From: an uncultured Prevotellaceae bacterium
GTDB taxonomy: Bacteria > Bacteroidota > Bacteroidia > Bacteroidales > Bacteroidaceae
DNA length: 63,688 bases
Reading direction: 5' to 3'
Assembly: GCA_902768785.1 (NCBI GenBank)
Contig: CACXMM010000045.1
Location: 1-63,688 of the forward strand
Shown: positions 33,372 to 42,173 of the stretch, in pieces
Layout: the number at the start of each line of letters is the position of its first letter
How positions within the stretch are numbered: position 1 is the stretch's first letter
Made by a program: the position numbers and the translations under genes
Notes under the pieces: generated by a model
What the model saw: the letters and a program-made list of their open reading frames with translations, nothing else
Databases searched by the model: none
What the model was told of the DNA's origin: nothing

Positions 33372-35374
33372 CCACAGTTCCAGCCGTTCGCTCTTCGGGA
33401 TGAACATCTTGTCACCCTGCTTGATGCCGAAGGCATCGTACCACATATCGATATGCGGCAGCGCACCGTTTACGCGCCACTCACCCAGTGAGTGAGGATC
33501 GCTCTTGGTACGGTTACGGATTTCCCCAGGAAGAAGCGCTGGTCGGCAGTCAGTCCGTCGATAGTAGGCAGACCGCCATTCTTGGTTGCGTTCTTATAAG
33601 CATACCATGACACCTGCAGACCGCCGTGGTCGGCGAGGTTCTCACCCAGTGTGAGCTTACCGTTAGCATTCAAGTCGGGCAGCACCTTGATGTTTGAGAA
33701 GAAGTCGGCATAACGACCTGTACGCTCCTCGAATCCCTTAGCGTCAGCCTCAGTCCACCAATCAGTCATATTACCCACCTTATCATAATGGCGACCCTGG
33801 TCATCGAAGCCGTGAGTCATCTCATGACCGATCACCACACCAATGGCACCGTAGTTGAAGGCATCGTCGGCCTCAGGATCAAAGAACGGGCGCTGCAGGA
33901 TTCCTGCAGGGAAGCAGATCTCGTTGGTGGTAGGGTTATAGTAGGCATTCACGGTCTGGGGTGTCATGAACCACTCGTCGTTATCCACCGGTTTTCCAGC
34001 CTTCTCCTCGATCTCCTTGGCATTCCAGAAACGGTTACATTCCATCACGTTCTCGTAGTACGTCTTCTTCGGATCGATATCGAGTCCGCTCATATCCTTC
34101 CATTTGTTAGGATAGCCGATCTTCACATAGAAAGTGCTCAGTTTGTCGAGGGCAGCTCGCTTTGTCTCGTCGCTCATCCAGGTCTGTGCCTTGATGCGCT
34201 CACCCAGAGCCACCTGCAGGTTCTTCACCAGCTGCTCCATGCGCTGCTTGGAGGTTGCGGGGAAGTAACGCTCACAGTAGATCTTACCCAGGGCCTCACC
34301 CATCTGACTCTCCACCTGCTGGGTGGCACGTTTCCAGAGCGGATAATCCTCCTGACGTCCGCGCAGCGTCTTACCGAAGAACTCGAAGTTTGCTGCTGCG
34401 ATCTCCTCAGACAGATAGCTGGAAGCCCCCAGGATCACGCCCCACTGCATATAAGCACGGTACTCACCTGCCGACATGCTCTTCACCAGTTGTTCTGCAC
34501 CAGCCAGGAAGTCAGGCTGTCCCACCACCATCTCACGATAGTCGGCAGCTTTCACTCCCAGAGCCTCCATCTGCTGTGCCAGACGCAGGTGCGGATACTT
34601 GTGCTGGAAGTCCTGCATCGTCATCTTGTTGTAGTTTGCCTCGACGTCGCGCAGCTCAGTACGGCTCTTGCTCACTCTTGCCAGTGCCGTCTCCACCTTC
34701 ATCACCTGATCCATTTTCTGCTTGGCAGTAGTCTCCTCATAGCCGAAGAGGCGGAACATCCGATAGATATGCGAGCGGTAGGCATCGCGGATGCTGGTGG
34801 TAATGGAGTCCCTGTCAAGATAATACTCCTTCTGTCCCAAGGCGATGCCGCCCTGACTCACGTTCAGGATGTTGTTCTTACTATCCTTCTCGTCGGCACC
34901 AAAGCCGAAGCGCATGAATTGCTGGTCACCATACTGCAACAGTCGCTGCTGCACGGCAAAGAGATCATCCTTCGTAGCAGCCTGTTCCAGTTCCTTCAGC
35001 AGGGGCTGCACAGGAGCAACGCCCTCGCGGTTACGACGCTTCTGGTCCATGGCGAGCTTGTAGAAGTCGCCCAGTTTCTGCTCCACGGAGCCATTCTGCG
35101 GTTTCTTCTTTCCCGTGGTGAGATCCTTCAGGATCTTGTTGATCCGTTTGTTGTTGTCCTCCTGCAGCTGGTCGAAGCTACCGAAGCGTGAATAAGCGGC
35201 GGGCAGTGGATTCTTCTTCATCCAGCCACCGCAAGCATACTGATAGAAGTCATCACCGGGTTTCACCGTCTGATTCAGATTGGTGACATCGATACCCGAC
35301 TTCAGTTGCTGTGCCTCAACGCCCATGGTGGCGGAGGCGATAAGCATGATGCTCATCATTGTTTTAATTTTCAT
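33369..35374 (-). pseudogene. M13 family zinc metallopeptidase (PepO-like), frameshifted near the end
   Basis: Signal peptide MKIKTMMSIMLIASATMGVEA; GDDFYQYACGGWMKKNPLP is the family N-terminal motif; catalytic VIGHEMTHGFD (HExxH) and ENLADHGG (third zinc ligand) are intact. After ADQRFFLG the frame ends in a foreign tail at 33470, while another frame resumes as IRNRTKSDPHSLGEWRVNGALPHIDMWYDAFGIKQGDKM to the natural end ERLELW (TAA 33369-33371). The AWGNVWAG-NIR stretch of about 13 residues is missing, a loss near 40 bp with frameshift. The C-terminal domain helps fold the active site, so the protein is probably inactive if the lesion is real. Confidence 0.85.
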
Positions 35375-35400
35375 TGTTGTATTGTATTTTTTTGAATAAT

Positions 35401-35454
35401 ATGGGCTTAATGGGTTTGATAGGCTTAATGGGGTTAATGGGCCTATTGGGTGAT
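35401..35454. repeat. Period-9 tract at the ABC-F 3' end
   Basis: ATGGGCTTA, ATGGGTTTG, ATAGGCTTA, ATGGGGTTA, ATGGGCCTA, TTGGGTGAT: six 9-mers. The only tract in the window with period 9 instead of 7. The ABC-F stop (35443-35445) lies within it. Confidence 0.8.
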
Positions 35455-37488
35455 TTGATCGAGTTCCTCGCAGAGCCGTTCCCAGCGTTCGGTTTCCTGA
35501 TCGATGAGCTTCTTGATACTGGTGTACTCCGTAACGACGGTCATATCCGATGCGCCCTCAGGCGTGCATAGTATCGCATCCAGCTCTTTGATGCGGTCTT
35601 CCAGCTTCATGATCTTCTCCTCCTGCTCCTTGATGCTCTTTTCCATGCGCTTCACCTTTTTCTGCTGTTCCTTGCGCTCCAGGTAGGCGAGCTTGGAGGT
35701 GAGACTTGAGGAGTGTGGAGTGTGGAGTGTGGAGTGAGAATTGCTCTGAGATTCGGTCTTCACTGAACACTTGTTCTTGTTGTCATCTCTCACTCCACAC
35801 TCCTCACTCCTCACTCCACACTCATCATTTCTCACTCCACACTCCTCACTCCTCACTCCACGAGATAATTCATCCAATGACTCGATCTTCTTCCTGCGCA
35901 GGAAGTCGTAGATACCACCAAGGTGTTCTTTGACCATTCCACCACCGAACTCATATACCTTCGTCACCAGACCGTCGAGGAATTCACGGTCGTGGCTCAC
36001 CAGGATCACCGTACCGTCGAACGCCTTAATGGCTTCCTTCAGCACATCCTTCGACTGCATGTCGAGGTGGTTGGTGGGCTCATCGAGAATCAGCAGGTTC
36101 ACCGGTTCAAGCAGCAGTCGGATCATGGCCAACCTACTGCGTTCCCCACCGCTCAACACCTTCACCTTCTTATCGGCATTCTCTCCACCGAACATAAAGG
36201 CGCCGAGTATATCATTGATCCTCAGTCGGATATCACCTTTCGCTACACGATCGATTGTATCAAAGACCGACAACGACTCATCCAACAGCTGTGCCTGGTT
36301 CTGGGCAAAGTAGCCAATCTGTATGTTATGACCGATCTTCAGACTACCCGTAAAAGGAATCTCGCCCATGATACATTTCACCAGCGTGGATTTACCCTCA
36401 CCGTTCTTTCCCACAAAGGCCACTTTCTCCCCTCGTTTGATGGTGAAGCTCACGTCTGTGAACACCGTATGTTCACCGTAGCTCTTCCCCACCTCCTCAC
36501 AGATCACAGGATAATCACCACTGCGCAGACAAGGCGGGAACTTCAGTCGCATGGCACTGCGGTCAACCTCATCAATCTCAATAGGTACGATCTTCTCCAG
36601 CTGCTTGATCTTCTGCTGTACCTGCACAGCTTTCGTGGGCTTGTAACGGAAACGCTCAATGAAAGCCTTCATCTCGGCAATCTCCTTCTGCTGGTTCTCG
36701 TAGGCACGGATCTGCTGCTCCCGACGTTCCTTCCTGAGCTGCACATATTCATCGTACTTCACCTGATAGTCGATGATCTTCCCGCAGGAGATCTCCAGCG
36801 TACGGTTCGTTACATTATTGATAAAGGCACGGTCGTGACTCACCAGTACAACAGCTTTGGCCGTTTGTATCAGGAACTGCTCCAACCACTGGATACTCTC
36901 AATGTCAAGATGGTTCGTGGGCTCATCGAGCAAGAGCACATCAGGCTTCTGCAACAGGATCTTCGCCAGTTCGACACGCATGCGCCAACCGCCGGAGAAC
37001 TCATTCGTAGGACGTTCCAGATCGGTACGGGTAAAACCCAATCCCATCAGTGTACGTTCTATCTCCGCCTCGTAGTTCTCTGCTCCCATCATCAGGTAAC
37101 GCTCATGCTCTTCCGTATAGCGCTCCACCAACGACATATACTCGTCAGACTCATAGTCGGTGCGGACAGACAGCTCGTTGTTCATCCTGTCGAGACGTTC
37201 CTTCAGCTGTATCATCCCCGCAAAGGCCTTCCGCGCCTCTTCCCTCACCGTGGTATCATCCTGCAGGATCATCACCTGCGGCAGATAGCCTATCGTCGTA
37301 TCGTTCGGCACGGCCACCACACCCTCCGTAGGGCGCTGCTGTCCGCACAGAATCTTCAGCAGGGTACTCTTGCCTGCCCCGTTCTTGCCCACCAACGCAA
37401 TGCGGTCGCGGTCGTTCACCACGAAACTGGCATTGGCAAACAGAGGCTTCACGCCGAACTCAACCTTCAGTCCTTCTACAGAAATCAT
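35443..37488 (-). CDS. ABC-F subfamily ATPase with a repeat-encoded insertion
   Basis: 681 aa from MISVEGLKVEFG (ATG 37488). Two ABC cassettes: Walker A GKNGAGKS and GKNGEGKS, signatures EFSGGWRMR and LSGGERSR, Walker B VLLLDEPTNHLD and LLILDEPTNHLD, with the linker helices between. ABC-F proteins act on the ribosome. Between the second cassette and the C-terminal coiled coil (KEQEEKIMKLEDRIKELD) stands a ~65-residue insertion (GVRSEECGVRNDECG..., STLHTPHSSS) encoded by GTGTGGA and ACTCCTC/ACTCCAC period-7 tracts. The frame is open throughout. Confidence 0.9.
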   Translation of the reverse strand: MISVEGLKVEFGVKPLFANASFVVNDRDRIALVGKNGAGKSTLLKILCGQQRPTEGVVAVPNDTTIGYLPQVMILQDDTTVREEARKAFAGMIQLKERLDRMNNELSVRTDYESDEYMSLVERYTEEHERYLMMGAENYEAEIERTLMGLGFTRTDLERPTNEFSGGWRMRVELAKILLQKPDVLLLDEPTNHLDIESIQWLEQFLIQTAKAVVLVSHDRAFINNVTNRTLEISCGKIIDYQVKYDEYVQLRKERREQQIRAYENQQKEIAEMKAFIERFRYKPTKAVQVQQKIKQLEKIVPIEIDEVDRSAMRLKFPPCLRSGDYPVICEEVGKSYGEHTVFTDVSFTIKRGEKVAFVGKNGEGKSTLVKCIMGEIPFTGSLKIGHNIQIGYFAQNQAQLLDESLSVFDTIDRVAKGDIRLRINDILGAFMFGGENADKKVKVLSGGERSRLAMIRLLLEPVNLLILDEPTNHLDMQSKDVLKEAIKAFDGTVILVSHDREFLDGLVTKVYEFGGGMVKEHLGGIYDFLRRKKIESLDELSRGVRSEECGVRNDECGVRSEECGVRDDNKNKCSVKTESQSNSHSTLHTPHSSSLTSKLAYLERKEQQKKVKRMEKSIKEQEEKIMKLEDRIKELDAILCTPEGASDMTVVTEYTSIKKLIDQETERWERLCEELDQITQ
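35704..35862 (-). repeat. Period-7 tracts within the ABC-F gene
   Basis: GTGTGGA three times (35710-35733) and, 55 bp on, eleven 7-mers of ACTCCAC/ACTCCTC/ACTCATC type (35786-35862). The two tracts are partly complementary (GAGTGTGGAG against CTCCACACTC) and could pair. Confidence 0.9.
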
Positions 37489-37548
37489 TTCTCTATTGTA
37501 TAAACGGTGCAAAAGTAATCATTTTCCCTGACTCCTGCAAGCGGATGA

Positions 37549-37634
37549 GGGGATTTTCCCTGCAAAAGTAGGGATTCCCCCACCCCGTTTTATGGATAAT
37601 CCTTTTCAAACACCAACAGGACATCGTATCTTTG
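37549..37634 (+). promoter_or_regulatory. Promoter with paired AGGGATTTTCCC motif upstream of the Tyr-rich lipoprotein
   Basis: Motif copies GGGGATTTTCCCT (37549-37561) and GTAGGGATTCCCCC (37568-37581), about 20 bp apart; TTTT near -33 (37603) and TATCTTTG -7 box (37627-37634). A further TCATTTTCCCT lies at 37520-37530 next to the ABC-F promoter. Confidence 0.5.
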
Positions 37635-37676
37635 CATCGAGAAAAGATAAGTACAACCCTTTAAAACCATACGATT

Positions 37677-38240
37677 ATGAAGAAGTTTACATCCATCCTC
37701 ACCATGATGCTCATCGCAGCACTGGCATTTACTTTCACCTCTTGCGAGGACGAGTACATCGCCGACAACCTGAGCGGCGGAACATTCTACGGCAAGACAT
37801 GGCAGGGAACCATTGAGCAGTACTACCATGATCGCTGGGGCCTCACCGGCAACCACTACCGCACGGTGATGCAGTTCAACAACGAGGGCTACACATCAGG
37901 AACAGGCTACGAGGTGGACTACGACCTCAACGACCCATACGGAAGCTACTACTACAGTGAATTCGAATGGAACGTATATAACGGTATCATCACCATCCGC
38001 TATGCCGACACCGGCTACGCTCCCGTTCATATCTACGACTATGAGCTGAGCAGCACATGGTTCGAAGGCTACTTCGACGATGGAACGTTCAACGACACCT
38101 ACTTCCGTCTGCGTGCCATCAACAACTTCGACTGGGATCCCTACTGGTACGACTACGATGACTACTATTATTACTACGAGGGACGGGCTGCCGGTAACAG
38201 CAAGCAGAAATCTGCCGCCAAGGGAGCGTTTGCGAAGTAA
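37677..38240 (+). CDS. Tyrosine/aspartate-rich lipoprotein
   Basis: 187 aa. Signal peptide MKKFTSILTMMLIAALAFTFTSC with lipobox FTSC (Cys23). The mature part holds beta-rich segments (MQFNNEGYTSGTGYEVDYD, FEWNVYNGIITIRY) like small calycin-type lipoproteins, then the run DYDDYYYYYEG and a basic tail. No family assigned. It carries its own promoter with the TAGGnTTTTCCC motif and ends in a hairpin. Confidence 0.75.
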   Translation: MKKFTSILTMMLIAALAFTFTSCEDEYIADNLSGGTFYGKTWQGTIEQYYHDRWGLTGNHYRTVMQFNNEGYTSGTGYEVDYDLNDPYGSYYYSEFEWNVYNGIITIRYADTGYAPVHIYDYELSSTWFEGYFDDGTFNDTYFRLRAINNFDWDPYWYDYDDYYYYYEGRAAGNSKQKSAAKGAFAK

Positions 38241-38277
38241 AGAGATAAAGACTCAGTCGTTAGGGAAAGCATGACAG

Positions 38278-38310
38278 GGGGGAGGAGTTACCGAATGGAA
38301 CTCCTCCCCC
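38278..38310 (+). terminator. Hairpin after the Tyr-rich lipoprotein gene
   Basis: 12-bp stem GGGGGAGGAGTT / AACTCCTCCCCC (38278-38289, 38299-38310), 9-nt loop; only a weak TCAATTTG follows. Confidence 0.6.
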
Positions 38311-38320
38311 TCAATTTGAT

Positions 38321-38361
38321 GGGCCCCAGTTCCCCTCCTTATGGAGGGGCCAGGGGTGGCC
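38321..38361. repeat. REP-like palindrome P3
   Basis: GTTCCCCTCC-TTAT-GGAGGGGCCAGGGGTGG. Matches P2 on the opposite strand at nearly every position. It ends at the stop codon of a decayed gene. Confidence 0.75.
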
Positions 38362-38610
38362 TCACTTCATAACGATCTTCTTCCCATTCTGAATATACAC
38401 GCCCTTGGCATTTGGTTTCCCACTCAGCTTCCTACCATCCAACGTGTACCAGTTTTCCTGAAGTGGTAGGTATGGCATTCCTGTTACTCTCCTTCACCGG
38501 CTGGTCACTAACCCACAGATCGTAGAAGGGATCAGGAATCTGGGGGAAGGTGTAGTGCAAAACGATATAGTTATCTGAAGAATTATCTTTCAGCAAGTGT
38601 CATAGAAACT
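38362..38610 (-). pseudogene. 3' relic of a secreted protein gene
   Basis: The last codons read ENWYTLDGRKLSGKPNAKGVYIQNGKKIVMK-stop, the tail typical of Prevotella exported proteins. One base is lost near 38460; upstream the other frame gives DNYIVLHYTFPQIPDPFYDLWVSDQPVKESN before a stop near 38610. Nothing of the body remains. Confidence 0.65.
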
Positions 38611-38791
38611 GACAGTAAGCAGGGTAACACCATTCCTTTGAATAGTCTTTACGTTTTAACTTCGGTTAACTCAATTCTTGTCCATTTGGGCGAACAACTG
38701 ACCATTTGGTCGGAAAAACGGCCAAAAATGGCAATTTTGCAAAGTACTGATAATGAGATTGTTAGTAAAATCAGGCATTTTATAGCTCACG

Positions 38792-38890
38792 AAAACGGCG
38801 TTTTCAGGGGGTAAAACCATAGTTTTGAGGCTCCAAAACACCGTTTTTAGGTGGTAAAAACACTGTTTTTAGGAAGCAAAAGGACTATAA
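38792..38890 (+). repeat. 22-bp direct repeat array C3 (locus 3)
   Basis: AAAAC of successive units at 38792, 38813, 38835 and 38857 (spacing 21, 22, 22), units AAAACACCGTTTTTAGGTGG and similar, each a short palindrome. The same plan as C2 and C1, with locus-specific sequence. Confidence 0.88.
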
Positions 38891-38900
38891 ATACTTTTTG

Positions 38901-39040
38901 GGGGGTCGCCTTCGGCGAGAAATCCTACAAAATCTATCCAAAATCAAACATAATCTATCCCCACCATAATAAATCAATGGCATAGAAATCTGTAAGATTT
39001 TGTTTAGATTTTGTAGGATTTCTGCCCGTAAGGGCACCCC
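38901..39040. repeat. Palindromic element I with terminal mini-hairpins
   Basis: Perfect 18-bp arms 38919-38936 and 39005-39022. Left arm is preceded by the hairpin TCGCC-TTC-GGCGA (38906-38918) and right arm followed by TGCCC-GTAA-GGGCA (39023-39036). The layout is like a BIME/MITE: paired small hairpins enclosing an inverted repeat. Confidence 0.8.
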
Positions 39041-39116
39041 AGAAACTATCAAAAGTAAAAGCCATACATTTTCGAAGGAGCGTCATCTAAGGGTTGTTGC
39101 GAACGGTGTTATCACC

Positions 39117-39180
39117 CGTTCCGACGTCATCTATAGGGGGTAAAGTGACGGCGGAATGACCCGTAGATGACGTCGGAACG
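39117..39180. repeat. Palindromic element II
   Basis: Perfect 17-bp arms CGTTCCGACGTCATCTA (39117-39133) and its complement (39164-39180), 30-bp centre. A degenerate half copy GCGTCATCTAAGGG lies at 39080. Confidence 0.85.
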
Positions 39181-39213
39181 ATCGTTAGGAACGTCAGGAA
39201 CGACAGGAAGCAA

Positions 39214-39311
39214 CCTTTTATTGCCTTTAAAGTAACCTTTACTTGGGTTTAAAGTAACCTTTACTTGCATTCAAACCAGACTTTACTTGAAAACCGAGTA
39301 GCCTTTACTTG
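39214..39311 (+). repeat. 22-bp direct repeat array A3 (locus 3)
   Basis: CCTTTACTTG or variant begins at 39214, 39236, 39258, 39280 and 39302, exact 22-bp period; unit AAAGTAACCTTTACTTGCAT. Related to A1/A2 but with its own consensus. Confidence 0.9.
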
Positions 39312-39386
39312 CATCCCAATTTTTTGGAGCATTTTTTGAAAACAAAATTTCTTATCAATTATTCTGACAAAATGTAAGAGAAATGG

Positions 39387-39749
39387 TCGCCTTCGGCGAA
39401 GGGAATTGGAAAGAAATGTGAAGAGAGATGAACAAAAGAGAATAATTACTGGTTTTTTCGCCTGCGGCGAAGTTTTTATCTGAAACGAATTTGAATAATT
39501 TGAAGAGCGCCTTGAGCGTAAGCGAAAAATTAACCCCACGAATTATAATAATTATATCGCCTATGGCGATTGGATTATTAAAGAAGCCATGCGCCTAATC
39601 GTAAATATAATTATTCTCATTTGTCTAAAAAGGCGCTCTTCAAATTATTCAAATTCGTTTCCAACCTCCTCGCCGCAGGCGATAAAAATATTTTATTCGT
39701 GGGGTTAATTATTCCAATTCGTTTCAGATAAAAACTTCGCCGCAGGCGA
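39387..39749. repeat. Palindromic element III: long, mutually exclusive inverted arms with five CGCC-nnn-GGCG mini-hairpins
   Basis: Perfect pairs: 39459-39491 with 39716-39748 (33 bp), 39482-39511 with 39632-39661 (30 bp), 39529-39543 with 39695-39709 (15 bp). The first two share 39482-39491, and the second and third cross, so only some can form together. Mini-hairpins with core CGCC-nnn-GGCG sit at 39388 (TTC), 39459 (TGC), 39556 (TAT), 39672 (GCA) and 39738 (GCA). No protein is encoded. Confidence 0.85.
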
Positions 39750-39800
39750 CCTCTAAGCTAAATTAGCTTTAAGAAACAAGCAGATAATTTCCTCCTTTTC

Positions 39801-39831
39801 TTTGCCCATTCAGAATAAAGTGTTATCTTTG
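39801..39831 (+). promoter_or_regulatory. msrA promoter
   Basis: TTTG (39801-39804), 19-bp spacer and TATCTTTG (39824-39831): a textbook Bacteroidales promoter 26 bp before msrA. Confidence 0.75.
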
Positions 39832-39856
39832 CCATCTGAAAGGATAAGGCTACAGC

Positions 39857-40378
39857 ATGGATACATACAAGACAAAAGACATTTACCTTGCAGGAGGATG
39901 CTTCTGGGGAACGGAACATTACTTCAAACAGATTGAGGGTGTAGTGGAAACAGAAGTGGGATTCGCCAACGGACATACGGAGAACCCTACATACAAGGAG
40001 GTATATACCGACACCACCGGCTTTGCGGAGACGGTGCACGTCGTGTACAATCCCGATGTGGTGGGCCTTGAATTCCTGCTGCAGCTGTTCTTCAAGGCCA
40101 TCGACCCCACCAGTCTGAACAAGCAGGGACACGATGAGGGGACACGCTATCGCACGGGCATCTACTACACCGACACGGCCGACATACCCGTTATCGAGAA
40201 GGTGTATGCCGAGGAGCAACTGCAATATGCACAGCCCCTGGCCGTGGAGAAGATGCCATTGGAGAACTTCTACACGGCGGAAGAGTATCATCAGGACTAC
40301 CTCGACAAGAACCCCACAGGGTATTGTCATCTGCCACAGTCACTCTTTGAGTTCGCAAGGAAAACAAGACAACAGTGA
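39857..40378 (+). CDS. msrA: Peptide-methionine (S)-S-oxide reductase MsrA
   Basis: 173 aa. Catalytic GGCFWGTEHYF with Cys15; the family segments GFANGHTENPTYKEV, HDEGTRYRTGIYY and EYHQDYLDKNP are all present. Repairs oxidised methionine using thioredoxin. No MsrB domain is fused and no signal peptide is seen, so it is a cytoplasmic MsrA. The SDR gene follows by 3 bp. Confidence 0.95.
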   Translation: MDTYKTKDIYLAGGCFWGTEHYFKQIEGVVETEVGFANGHTENPTYKEVYTDTTGFAETVHVVYNPDVVGLEFLLQLFFKAIDPTSLNKQGHDEGTRYRTGIYYTDTADIPVIEKVYAEEQLQYAQPLAVEKMPLENFYTAEEYHQDYLDKNPTGYCHLPQSLFEFARKTRQQ

Positions 40379-40381
40379 GCT

Positions 40382-41119
40382 ATGGATAGGAACGCAACGA
40401 AGAGAGCGATTGTCGTGGGTGCCAGTTCTGGCATTGGCATGGAAGTGGCGAAGCTACTACTCTCCGACGGGTGGCATCTGGGCATAGCCGCACGACGCGA
40501 GGAGCCCCTGCTGACGTTGAAAGCGAAGGCTCCTGACCACGTAGAGGTGATGACCCTCGATGTGACGCAACCCGATGCCGGTGAGCGTCTGCAGAGTCTC
40601 ATCGAGAAAACCGGAGGGATGGATCTGTATTTTCACGCCTCGGGTATCGGTAAGCAGAACCGTGCGTTGGAGACAGACATCGAGCTGCGCACGATGGAAA
40701 CCAATGCCGTTGGTTTCACGAGGATGGTGGACACCGCCTATCGTTTTTTTGCAAAACAGGGTGAAGGACATATCGCTGCCATCACCTCCATAGCAGGGAC
40801 GAAGGGCCTGGGTCCTGCCCCAGCCTACTCCGCCACCAAGGCCCTGCAAGCCACCTACCTCCAGGCTTTGGAGCAACAGGCCCATCAAAGTGGTCTGAAC
40901 ATCCGTTTCACCGACATCCGTCCGGGTTTCGTGGATACCGCCCTGCTTAGTGGTGACTTCAAGTACCCCATGATGTTGAGACCGGAAGCGGTGGCCCACG
41001 ATATTGTCGGCAGTATCTATAAACGCCGTCATGTCAGGGTGATTGATGCCCGTTACCGTGTACTTACCTTCTTTTGGCGTCTTATTCCCAACTGGATTTG
41101 GCGCCGAATGAAATTATAA
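40382..41119 (+). CDS. Short-chain dehydrogenase/reductase
   Basis: 245 aa. Rossmann cofactor motif GASSGIGMEV (13-22), ASG in place of NNAG, active Ser in ITSIAGTKG, catalytic YSATK, and RPGFVDT. The R at AARRE favours NADP(H). The C-terminal part is hydrophobic (FFWRLIPNWIWRR), suggesting membrane association as in other SDRs of this group. Substrate not known. It overlaps nothing but is only 3 bp after msrA, likely one transcript. Confidence 0.9.
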   Translation: MDRNATKRAIVVGASSGIGMEVAKLLLSDGWHLGIAARREEPLLTLKAKAPDHVEVMTLDVTQPDAGERLQSLIEKTGGMDLYFHASGIGKQNRALETDIELRTMETNAVGFTRMVDTAYRFFAKQGEGHIAAITSIAGTKGLGPAPAYSATKALQATYLQALEQQAHQSGLNIRFTDIRPGFVDTALLSGDFKYPMMLRPEAVAHDIVGSIYKRRHVRVIDARYRVLTFFWRLIPNWIWRRMKL

Positions 41120-41164
41120 GTATACGCAAGGGCACTAAACAACAAATATAATAAAAGAAATTGA

Positions 41165-42154
41165 ATGATTAGCAACGAAGACATGCAGAGAATGGAGGGC
41201 CTGAAGGAATGGCTCGATGCCGTGCCCTACGATGTGACACGGAACCGGCTCTATTCTGCCGCCGACCTCTACGAAGGCTACGAGCCCTCCACGGATGAAG
41301 AGGCCGACAAGGCATCGTATGCCCACTGCTATGACAATCGGGTTTACCAGCACTACCTGTCGTTGGGCAAAAACACCAACAATGTCATCGAATCACTGGC
41401 GCGGACGCTCCATGACCATGGTATTCACATGGCACTCGATGCCTTCTTCGAAGAACACGATAGTCAACGTTGCATCGGCATCATGGGAGGACATGCCCTG
41501 CTGCGCACTGACCCCATGTATTCCTGTCTTGTGATGCTAAGCAAACGCCTCACCGAGGAAGGATTCTTTATGCTAACGGGCGGCGGTCCTGGCGCCATGG
41601 AAGCCACCCATCTGGGAGCATGGATGGCTGGGCGTTCCCAGCAGGAGGTCAGGGATGCCATGGAAATGCTCACCCATGCGGCTGAAACGTACAAGGACAG
41701 GGGATGGCTGTCATCTGCCCTCGCCGTGATCCAACGCTATCCCCAGAAACAGTATGTCAGTCTGGGTGTCCCCACCTGGCTATACGGTCACGAGCCCTCC
41801 ACCCCGTTTGCCACCCATATCGCAAAGTTTTTTGAGAACAGTATCCGCGAGGATTATATCCTCACCATGGCCTTCGGCGGTATCATCTATTCGCCAGGCA
41901 GTGCAGGCACCATGCAGGAGATTTTCCAGGATGCCGTACAGAACCACTACCTGTCGTTCGGCTTCTCCAGTCCAATGGTATTCTTAGGTAAGCATTTCTG
42001 GACGAAGGAGATACCTGTCTATTCCCTGCTCCATCACCTCATGGCTACAGGGAAGTACCAGAACCTGCTACTCACCCTTACCGATGATACCGAGGAAATA
42101 GAACAGGTGCTGAAGGATTTCCAGAAGCGCCATGCTGCCGACCATGAGAAATAA
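41165..42154 (+). CDS. LOG/TIGR00730-like Rossmann-fold protein
   Basis: 329 aa. Central part has GIMGGHALLR, the LOG-type FFMLTGGGPGAMEATHLGAWM and, near the C-terminus, YSPGSAGTMQEIFQDA in place of the usual PGGxGTxxE. This is the nucleotide-hydrolase (lysine decarboxylase-like) fold; the ring of conserved Gly and Glu is mostly kept. N-terminal ~80 residues are extra and unrecognised. Small-LOG proteins release cytokinin-type bases from nucleoside monophosphates; the substrate here is unknown. Confidence 0.75.
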   Translation: MISNEDMQRMEGLKEWLDAVPYDVTRNRLYSAADLYEGYEPSTDEEADKASYAHCYDNRVYQHYLSLGKNTNNVIESLARTLHDHGIHMALDAFFEEHDSQRCIGIMGGHALLRTDPMYSCLVMLSKRLTEEGFFMLTGGGPGAMEATHLGAWMAGRSQQEVRDAMEMLTHAAETYKDRGWLSSALAVIQRYPQKQYVSLGVPTWLYGHEPSTPFATHIAKFFENSIREDYILTMAFGGIIYSPGSAGTMQEIFQDAVQNHYLSFGFSSPMVFLGKHFWTKEIPVYSLLHHLMATGKYQNLLLTLTDDTEEIEQVLKDFQKRHAADHEK

Positions 42155-42173
42155 CGAGTTTAACATATCCGTC

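Noticed and set aside
33759-35191. Long open frame on the plus strand antisense to the M13 peptidase (467 codons)
   Set aside because: It is the complement of a clearly coding gene with peptidase motifs; no domain or start signal supports it.
35923-37503. Long plus-strand frame antisense to ABC-F (526 codons)
   Set aside because: Shadow of the ABC-F gene, which has both full ATP-binding sites.
38901-39749. Insertion sequence or transposase gene
   Set aside because: No frame with transposase motifs; only non-coding palindromes.
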